DNA from: Caenorhabditis remanei
Lineage: Eukaryota > Nematoda > Chromadorea > Rhabditida > Rhabditidae
Length of the DNA stretch: 64,000 bases
Direction: 5' to 3'
Assembly: GCF_010183535.1 (NCBI RefSeq)
Contig: NC_071331.1
Location: 2,108,001-2,172,000 of the forward strand
The position numbers and the translations under genes were made by a program. Of this stretch, positions 56,305 to 64,000 are shown piece by piece. The notes below the pieces were generated by a model, which was not told the DNA's origin, did no database searches, and saw only the letters and a list, made by a program, of their open reading frames with translations. Position 1 is the stretch's first letter, and each line of letters begins with the position of its first letter.

Positions 56305-57565
56305 TAAGAATGAGGTCGGCAGGGTGTGGAAGAGCACGGTAAAAAAAGGGGGAGGCTTGGGAGAGAAAAATAGAAGAGTGGGTAGGTTCCGGGTGGCTCC
56401 AATCCATTGGCTCAAGGGTATTATGGGTTGTACTTTCTCCGATAATAAGAATATCAGATGACCAAACCACACACTGCCCTAACTCAAAGATTCCCCAAAT
56501 CCGCAGTTTCTGAAACAGAAGATTTTTGCAGAGTTCTGACTTTTACTAGTTCTTCTCGCATTTTCTAACAAAAGTTAAAGTTGCCTTCAAGCAATCTGAA
56601 ACCAAAAGCTTGAAGTTTAGAGTAAATGAATACAATTGAAATCCTTCGAGTGTCCAATTTTACGGTTTTTCATAAAAATTCGATAACTTCTACCGTACGC
56701 CACGGCGTCACCAACAGTCCTATAGGCACAGTTTTCAGTAATAATGTAGATTAGCCCTAGGAGTTTATTTTGTAGTTTTATAGTTTTTGTAGTTTTTTGT
56801 ACTCTTTTGAAAAATCAATTATTGGAATGTTAAACTTATTTCTAAAGCTGCGACACTGTGTGAGCGCACATGAATAGGTCTTGTTGAGGCATACCTCGAG
56901 GTGTATTAGGGATACCAAAAACTAAAGTTTCGCATTATTTTATCTGTTTAAGCTGACAGTGAAAATGCAATCTTTTTTCTGAAAGTATTATGTTTCGAAA
57001 AAGTTATTAAATTTGTCCAAAGTGAGCATTAACTAATATTTCCATCAAATTGGTTTCTTTAAGTTAAAAATCTAGTTCCCATAATTTATTGATTAATTTA
57101 ATTATAGAATTTCCGGATAACTGGTACTTCACAGAAGGAAAGCATTGGAATAGTTTAATTAATTATAAAGTAAACTTTTTACTGATAAGTGAAAACAGAA
57201 GATAAAACAAAAATCTCTATAAACAAATAAAGCTCACTGTTTTGGATTTAGGATACATGTTGGTTTCACTGGTTAATTTATGATTAATTTATCTTCCTTC
57301 CATAATTGTCACCTGTTTGTTTCATTTCTAAATTGTTATATGTATGTACACAGAGAAGAAACACAAACCACAGTTGGTTCCCACTGAATTTCTGTTTCTG
57401 AAACATGTGAAATAAGTTTGGTGACGAAGTTTAAACGATGAGAATCCCACTGACGTGTTTTATGACACCGAACAGAAAAAAACTTGTATCCTCCGTTTCA
57501 AAGTACCGTCAAGACATTGTTGAATAGTTCTGAGTCTCTGGTGGTTGTTCGTTATCTTCTACTTA
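56305..57565. other. Intergenic stretch without a recognised gene
   Basis: No supported exon. One exact piRNA-type motif at 56511. Confidence 0.35.
56511..56518 (-). promoter_or_regulatory. 21U-RNA (piRNA) upstream motif CTGTTTCA
   Basis: Exact core on the minus strand; the sequence gtttctgaaac makes it part of a small palindrome. Nearest YRNT start is 56473, 45 nt away. Confidence 0.4.
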
Positions 57566-57786
57566 TTGTCGAAACAAACTTTCTTGACATTCGGTGTTTG
57601 CGGACCTAAACTCCCGCGCTTAAATTAAGCCACGCCCTCTTTCCGTTGTATCGACTATGATGTTAGTCAAACTCCCCGATATTTCCTGAATATATAGCCA
57701 AGACAACGGAAAGAGGGCGTGGCTTAATTTAAGCACGGGAATTTAGGTCCGCAAACACCGAATGTCAAGAAAGTTTGTTTCGACAA
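57566..57786. mobile_element. Tc1/mariner-type MITE candidate, long inverted repeats
   Basis: Arms of about 85 bp starting TTGTCGAAACAAACTTTCTT and ending with its complement ...CGACAA flank a ~45-bp centre. TA dinucleotides bound both ends (57564-57565, 57787-57788). 221 bp, non-coding. Confidence 0.8.
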
Positions 57787-57788
57787 TA

Positions 57789-58758
57789 TAATTTTCATTT
57801 TAGTGCTAATCAGTACTGTTTCAGGTCTTTATCAAAATCGGTAAAGTACGATTTGACTTAATTATACTGAACTCCCAAGTAATTCAAAGTTCTTCTTCCC
57901 ATCCAGACAGATGTATCATTTCTCTCCCTAAAGACCTCTTTTCCTGATGAAGAATAAGAAGTTGAGCCCCCCCGTCTCCTTCCCGAACAGCTGCCCATTT
58001 TCATTTCTGTGAGTCAGTTGGCTCAGAGCTTGCGCAAGTGAAAAAGGAACGACGGACCAGCTAGTACGAATTTGAAAGAAGTGGGAAAAAGGTGGCATTT
58101 GAAATGAAATATGGAGACGGAAAACCCTTTAAAAAAGGATGTTTAGGAAATGTAACATTTGTTCTTTCAAATTGTGGAATATATTTATGAAACCAGAAAC
58201 AGGAATAATATCAGAAAAATAATGTTTCAAATTGTGTTGAGATGAGAAAACAAGTTATCACAGTAATAAATCAGTAAAATTCAGCTTAAACGCAGTTTCT
58301 GAAATTTTTCTGAAATTCTGAATTTTCCAAACCACGTTCTTTTATTCTGGACTGTTAAACACTACTGCTTCATTCTCAACACACTAGTTTTGCTGATTTT
58401 AGAAAAATCTATCTTTTTGTGCCACGACTCTACAAAAAAAGTTAAAAACCTTCTAGTTTCAAACTATTCAACTTTTAAACTGAAGATTTGGTTGTGAACA
58501 AAACGAGTCGAGTCAAAATAACTACGATTAGATTTTGGTTACTCGGTTCCACAGGTGCAGACTTGTTCGTTCGAGATTTTTCCGGGGGATAAACAACACT
58601 CGTAGATTAAAAAAAACAGTTTTCGTGTCAGTTGTTTTAGAAAACAATACATTTTGTAGATAACATGTGTCCGTGGCTCCGCATGTACATGGTGATGATC
58701 AAATGACAATTTTATAAATTCTTCTCATCATCTGCTTAAGATTATGCGACATCTGAAC
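57789..58758. other. Intergenic stretch without a recognised gene
   Basis: No supported exon. One exact piRNA-type motif at 57816 directly after the MITE. Confidence 0.35.
57816..57823 (+). promoter_or_regulatory. 21U-RNA (piRNA) upstream motif CTGTTTCA
   Basis: Exact core. The nearest YRNT start (57852) is 36 nt away, slightly short. Confidence 0.42.
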
Positions 58759-59310
58759 TAAGGATTCCATTCGGTCCAGTCGGGTTCGGTCCGACCGCCG
58801 ACCGACCGCCGACCCGACCGACTGCCGACCGACCGAGCCGACCGAGGTGCGCATTTGTGCGTGAAGTGTTTGCGTATTTATCGGCGGAAGTTTAAATTTA
58901 GTTTATTTTTTTTCATAAATTTCAGAATTTTTAAAATTCAATTTGTGAAAAGTGCGCTGAAAATTATGTCAAAACATGATTCACTTTGAAAAATTTGACG
59001 AATATCGAGTGATTTTTGAAAATCGGAATAATAAACCTGTGGTCATTAAAAATTGCAATATGACCGAAAATTGGTATTAAAAATTGTTGGAAGTACTAAT
59101 TTTGTCCAAATTATTCCAAATTAATTTCATTTTTTGTCATCCTTGCCCGGAAAAATGTCAGTTTTCAGCCGGATTTCTTTTCAAAAATTGTCGTCGATTA
59201 TGGCGCATACAGACAGAAAAAATTGCGTAGGTCGGCGATCGGTCGGTCGGGGGTCGGTCGGGTCGGCGGTCGGTCAGGTCGGTCAAAAATTGGACCGAAT
59301 GGAAGCCTTA
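58759..59310. mobile_element. hAT-like MITE, GGCTTCCATTCGGTC family, copy 2
   Basis: Ends TAAGGaTTCCATTCGGTCC and GGACCGAATGGAAGCCTTA, with a perfect 8-bp duplication ATCTGAAC (58751-58758, 59311-59318). GGTCGG-type minisatellites lie inside both ends. 552 bp; same family and orientation as 30035-30575. Confidence 0.92.
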
Positions 59311-59394
59311 ATCTGAACCATCTATATAAATTGCATATTTGAAACATCTAATTCTAAAAATTCTGCCAATATATCTTAACGTCCGGATGTCCAT

Positions 59395-60570
59395 TTTGAT
59401 AATTTTAAGGAAAAGGCATGCGTGGAAGACCGCGAGTGCAGTCCGTCCCATGTTCCTCCAATTCCTATCCCTAATTAATTAATTGAATAATTGTTAATAA
59501 TTTTAAGAAAAAGGCATGCGTGGAGGACCGCGAATACAGTCCGTCCCATGTTCCTCCAATTCCTATCCCTAATTAATTAATTGAATAATTTTTAATAATT
59601 TTAAGGAAAAGGCATGCGTGGAAGACCGCGAATGCAGTCCGTCCCATGTTCCTCCAATTCCTATCCCTAATTAATTAATTGAATAATTTTTAATAATTTT
59701 AAGGAAAAGGCATGCGTGGAAGACCGCGAATACAGTCCGTCCCATGTTCCTCCAATTCCTATCCCTAATTAATTAATTGAATAATTTTTAATAATTTTAA
59801 GGAATAGGCATGCGTGGAGGACCGCGAATACAGTCCGTCCCATGTTCCTCCAATTCCTATCCCTAATTAATTAATTGAATAATTTTTAATAATTTTAAGG
59901 AAAAGGCATGCGTGGAAGACCGCGAATGCAGTCCGTCCCATGTTCCTCCAATTCCTATCCCTAATTAATTAATTGAATAATTTTTAATAATTTTAAGGAA
60001 AAGGCATGCGTGGAAGACCGCGAATGCAGTCCGTCCCATGTTCCTCCAATTCCTATCCCTAATTAATTAATTGAATAATTGTTAATAATTTTAAGGAAAA
60101 GGCATGCGTGGAAGACCGCGAATGCAGTCCGTCCCATGTTCCTCCAATTCCTATCCCTAATTAATTAATTGAATAATTTTTAATAATTTTAAGGAAAAGG
60201 CATGCGTGGAAGACCGCGAGTGCAGTCCGTCCCATGTTCCTCCAATTCCTATCCCTAATTAATTAATTGAATAATTGTTAATAATTTTAAGGAAAAGGCA
60301 TGCGTGGAAGACCGCGAATGCAGTCCGTCCCATGTTCCTCCAATTCCTATCCCTAATTAATTAATTGAATAATTGTTAATAATTTTAAGGAAAAGGCATG
60401 CGTGGAAGACCGCGAGTGCAGTCCGTCCCATGTTCCTCCAATTCCTATCCCTAATTAGTTAATTGAATAATTTTTGATAATTTTAAGGAAAAGGCATGCG
60501 TGGAAGACCGCGAATGCAGTCCGTCCCATGTTCCTCCAATTCCTATCCCTAATTAGTTAATTGAATATTT
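59395..60570. repeat. 98-bp tandem repeat, 12 copies
   Basis: GGCATG[C]GTGGA recurs at 59415 and then every 98 bp exactly to 60493. Units are nearly identical ('gcagtccgtcccatgttcct', 'ccctaattaattaattga'); the last ones have 'aattagtt' instead of 'aattaatt', matching the two units in the paralogous block near 27.1 kb. Confidence 0.95.
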
Positions 60571-61600
60571 TTAAGTAGTTTAAAGGTGAAGTTTCCTTTA
60601 CTCACCTTATTTTCGTCTCCATCCCTTTTGTTCATCCATTGATGTGTTGTGGCCGTGGATCGTTGTGGTAGTTGGTGTTGACTTGACTGAAAATTTATCA
60701 ATTTTTTGAATGAGAAATCTATGGAATCTCGAAAGATATCTGAAGAGTTATAAATGGGTCGAACGCAATTAGAAACAGAAAGAGAGCCCAAAAAAGAGGG
60801 CTGCTCGGTATGGAAGTGAAAGGGATAACTGACTGTATTCCACCCGTCTCACCATCTAGTCTGGGGGCGTGGCATAATTGTCCTCATCTGTCAGATTTCC
60901 CATCAAGATAAGTGACAGGTGCGAGTTTTTGTGGCAGAGTAACATAGGCCGTCATTTATCTTCCTGGGAAATCGGATAGATGATGACAATGTGTGAATTC
61001 GTTGACGTGTTCAATGTAGATTGAGACATCTACTGTTTACTTAATCTACCGCAGTGGGAATCAATAACAAGGGGACAAGTCCCAGGGAAGAAAAAATAGG
61101 GAAAAAGAGTTTGAAAGAGTGAGTTGAAAGAAAATTTAAAATACCGATTAGTTTTAAAATTTGAAGAAAGACGTGTAGAAAATGGGATTGTGGCTTGAAC
61201 ATAAAACAGGTCTAACTTGAAAATTTAATTTTTTTCAAAGTGATACTTTGATATCTGAAATGTGATTTTTGATGCTCTCAATTAAAGAAAGGAAAGTTTT
61301 GGAAAAATTCGTATCTCAGCTAATTCTAGTTTTTGAGAAATCTAAAGAATTAAGAATGAAATGTAGAGAGTTGGAAACGCAGATAGGTAGAACGCAATTA
61401 GAAACAGAGAGAGCCCAAAAAGAGAGGTCTGCTCGTGAAAGGGACAACTGACTGTTTTCCACATCTAGTCTGGGGGCGTGGCATAGTTTCCATCATCTAT
61501 CTAATTTCCTAGGAAGATTAGTGACAGATGCGAGCGTTTGTGGCAGAGAATAACAAAAAAGACACAGCCCGACATCTTCACATACATGATTGATAACCAA
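60571..61600. repeat. Segmental duplication 3, copy b, unique-sequence part
   Basis: Collinear with 27180-28720 except that the 28116-28276 inverted repeat is absent. It contains two copies of a segment ending 'gcgtggcata' (about 60860 and 61480). Confidence 0.7.
61269..61451 (+). CDS. Putative terminal exon encoding a charged coiled-coil segment
   Basis: An uninterrupted frame ending at TGA with strongly helical, heptad-like sequence (KERKVLEKFVSQLILVF, then KELRMKCRELETQIGRTQLE and AQKERSARERDN). Related but degraded stretches occur at about 27345-27440, 28290-28420 and 60750-60840. An upstream partner exon was not found, so this may be a gene fragment carried by duplication 3. Function unknown. 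Confidence 0.35.
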   Translation: MMLSIKERKVLEKFVSQLILVFEKSKELRMKCRELETQIGRTQLETERAQKERSARERDN

Positions 61601-61858
61601 AAAGCAATTCCAACCTGAACTATGTCTGGGTAGCAAACTTCTAAAACGGTATTCCGCACTTTTTTAGTGTGAAAATATAATGCTTGTCAGAAAAGGAGGT
61701 AAAGCTGATGAGGGATGAAATGGGTGAGAATTCCAAAAACGTTCGGTCTGAGCCAAAATCTGGAAGCTCATATCTCTGATCGAATGGTCGAGTGTGTTCC
61801 AGTATGGTGTGTCATGCTTATTGAGTCGTTATGCAAATGTAATTTTCAAAAAAGTAAA

Positions 61859-61866
61859 TGAAACAG
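61859..61866 (-). promoter_or_regulatory. 21U-RNA (piRNA) upstream motif CTGTTTCA
   Basis: Exact core on the minus strand; the paralogous place in copy a reads AGAAACAG (about 40755), so the motif differs between copies. Nearest YRNT start is 61820, 46 nt away. Confidence 0.4.
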
Positions 61867-61938
61867 GAAATTCACCACTTCTGATGACTCTCTCTCTCGG
61901 GACTACTTGACAAACTGGTGATGACAGATTCAAAATGA

Positions 61939-61946
61939 CTGTTTCA
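61939..61946 (+). promoter_or_regulatory. 21U-RNA (piRNA) upstream motif CTGTTTCA
   Basis: Exact core with YRNT (TGTT) giving a candidate 5' U at 61981, 42 nt from the core start; identical architecture to the paralogue at 40835. Confidence 0.6.
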
Positions 61947-64000
61947 ATAAAACAAGAAATTGAACCAACGCTTTCTTTGTTAATGACATTTCCTTGGGGA
62001 ACAGAACTTGCGTAAAAGAAAAGACTAACTTAAAAAAATCGATTGAGCACATAACTTCCAATTTAGTAACAGAAAACAAACCTACGCCTATAAATGAGAT
62101 CAACTTTTAAAGTTTGTGGAACCTGGCTGGAGGATTTTATTAAAAAATTTGAGACACTCATTTGAACCAAAGTTTATTTTTCTGGAATGGTTTGGAATTA
62201 GTTTCTTGTCTATCATACCACATTTACATTTTTCGAATGAAACAAGTATCGAAAAAGTTGAAGGTAACACAAACAAGTAACTGTAAAAGTTCAAACTTCC
62301 ATTTTCCAACGATAATCCGATATTCTGTTTCGCATGTTTATTATAAATCGGGACGAAATATTTTTTCAGTACGTCTGAGTTTTTGTTCTTTTCCCGAGTT
62401 CTCATCAATTTTCGAATCGTTTGTGTTGAAAATAAAATTAAGTTTGCTGAATGGATAACGAACAGAAATATTCTACCTGGGTGGTTATAGATTTTATGAA
62501 ACCGCTAATCAATTTGAGAGAATTTTTTATGATGATGACTGTTACAGATTTATTCGTGTTTGATGACTGATTGACAGAACAATCCATGAATACAACAAAC
62601 CTCTTCTTGAGAGAATCTTACCAAATAGAAGTGATGAAGCTATTAAATCAGATGATAAATGTGATGGCAAATAACGTGGGCTAAAAAGCAATTCCAGCTT
62701 AAACTATATCTGGATAACAAACTTCTAAAACAGTAGTGCTAGGTTTTTTTTATGTGAAAATAAGTCAAATTTTGGAAACGTTGTTATGCAAATGTAATTT
62801 ACAAAAAGAGTTAATAAAACAGGAAATTGACTGCTTGCAGTGACTCTCTTGGGATAACGACAGATTACAGATTCCAAATGACAGTTTCAATAAAACAATA
62901 AATTTGACCAAAGCTTTCTTTGTTGATAAATGTTGCACTTTGGAGAACTGGCGAAAAAAGAAAAGAATCACTTAAAAATACGATTGAGCACCTAACTTCT
63001 AATTTAGTAACAACATACAAATGAACGCTTACATATTTCAAAGTTTGTGGAATCTGAAGGATGTTGTTGAAGAATTAGACACACTCACGATGACCAAAGT
63101 TATATTTCTTCCCGAATGCTTATAGGTTTTCTGAAGCTGTTAAACAATTTTGGAAAAATGTTGAATGATGCCGACTGTTCTAGATTTATTCGTGTTAGGT
63201 TAAGAATTGTCAGATTAAAAGCCATATGAAAAGTAATCTGTTTTTTCAGATTCAGACCAAATAGGAGTATTGAAACTGTGTTCGTTTGAAGACTGATCCG
63301 AACTGTAAGACTAGCTTGAAAATTTCTTTTTCGAAATTTTTTCATGAAACCAGTACCTCCAGATGATAACAAATGTTTCCCAATTATGTGAAAGCTAACT
63401 AGGAAAAAACATTTGCACTAACTAGTTTTTCGTATGAGCCAAGACGGTTAGGGATCCAGGTATACACCAAAAGATCCATCATCTGCTCTTTGTACAATAA
63501 AGTGACTCTACGGATCAGCCGGCTTTGGAGCTATTGACAGAATCTGGATCTCAGTCAAAGCAGCCGGTACCAACAGTAGAGCAACAACTGATACTTCAAT
63601 CGATTCAAAACGAGATTACGCTTACAAAGTTAACAGTATTTTTCTGAAAAACCGGAAGTGGTAAAATACAAAGACTAATCGAAGAACTATATTTGTATTG
63701 AAATTGAAAACTCCCGGTTTCTCAGCAGTTGTTTCAGTTTTTATAAATTCGTGGTTCTGTTTTGATTTGTCACCAAATTAATTCCAGAAACAGAAAGAGG
63801 TTTCTCATATTCAAAATCTGACAGTTCTCGATAATTGCGGTGATCACAATTTATATTATTATACTGTTTAATACCGAATAAAAATCGATGAGATTATAAA
63901 CGACGAAATTCGTCTTGCTCTTACGCCTTGCATTTATAACAGTAAACTTTACAGATTTCATGAGAACAGCTGCACTAATATCATTTATCTGGTCCTGGAG

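Larger units (their letters stand above)
61600..64000. repeat. Segmental duplication 4, copy b (runs off the window)
   Basis: Collinear with 40500-44700 without the MITEs of copy a. It includes the R-unit at about 63450-64000. Confidence 0.75.

Overview
The window looks like nuclear DNA of a Caenorhabditis-type nematode, probably a repeat-rich chromosome arm. It is AT-rich and gene-poor, with short introns that start in gtaag/gtgag and end in tttcag. It carries eukaryotic tRNA genes, a fragment identical over about 30 nt to nematode 5S rRNA as I recall it, and many small DNA transposons. The species cannot be named from the sequence alone.

The most striking signal is a dispersed 8-mer, CTGTTTCA. 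By hand I count 34 exact copies (17 per strand). Random sequence at about 36% GC would give roughly 2 to 3. This is the core of the upstream promoter motif of C. elegans type I 21U-RNA (piRNA) genes, so I read the window as part of a piRNA gene cluster. The motif sits in intergenic DNA and introns on both strands. It is absent from the two satellite arrays and from the whole 29.9-40.3 kb interval.

Layout. 1-4.1 kb: AT-rich intergenic DNA and a low-copy duplication. 4.1-5.6 kb: a PHYHD1-type phytanoyl-CoA dioxygenase gene (minus) with an internal stop and a frameshift; its second intron holds a MITE and an antisense tRNA-Asp. 6.9-7.6, 15.8-17.0 and 24.2-25.5 kb: three decayed copies of one kinase gene family. 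8.2-14.8 kb: paired segmental duplications; one copy carries a solo LTR, the other a palindromic MITE. 20.1-23.1 and 32.5-38.0 kb: two oppositely oriented Helitron-like elements filled with the same 119-bp satellite. 26.9-28.7 and 59.4-61.6 kb: duplicated blocks in which a 98-bp tandem repeat went from 2 to 12 copies. 40.5-44.7 and 61.6-64.0 kb: another duplicated block, rich in piRNA motifs. 45.6-48.0 kb: a hAT-like element made of TCTCGAGA palindromes and split by a 5'-truncated LINE, whose reverse transcriptase is the longest open frame here. 55.6-56.3 kb: a small two-exon helix-loop-helix-like gene and a tRNA-Val with a defective D-loop.

Apart from the LINE and the small HLH-like gene, no intact protein gene is evident. 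At least eight elements have intact or near-intact 8-bp target duplications, the mark of hAT-type insertion. The region seems to be shaped by segmental duplication, DNA transposons and the spread of piRNA promoter motifs together with the duplicated blocks. Coordinates of duplications and repeat edges are approximate; transposon ends, tRNAs, splice sites and motif positions were read base by base.
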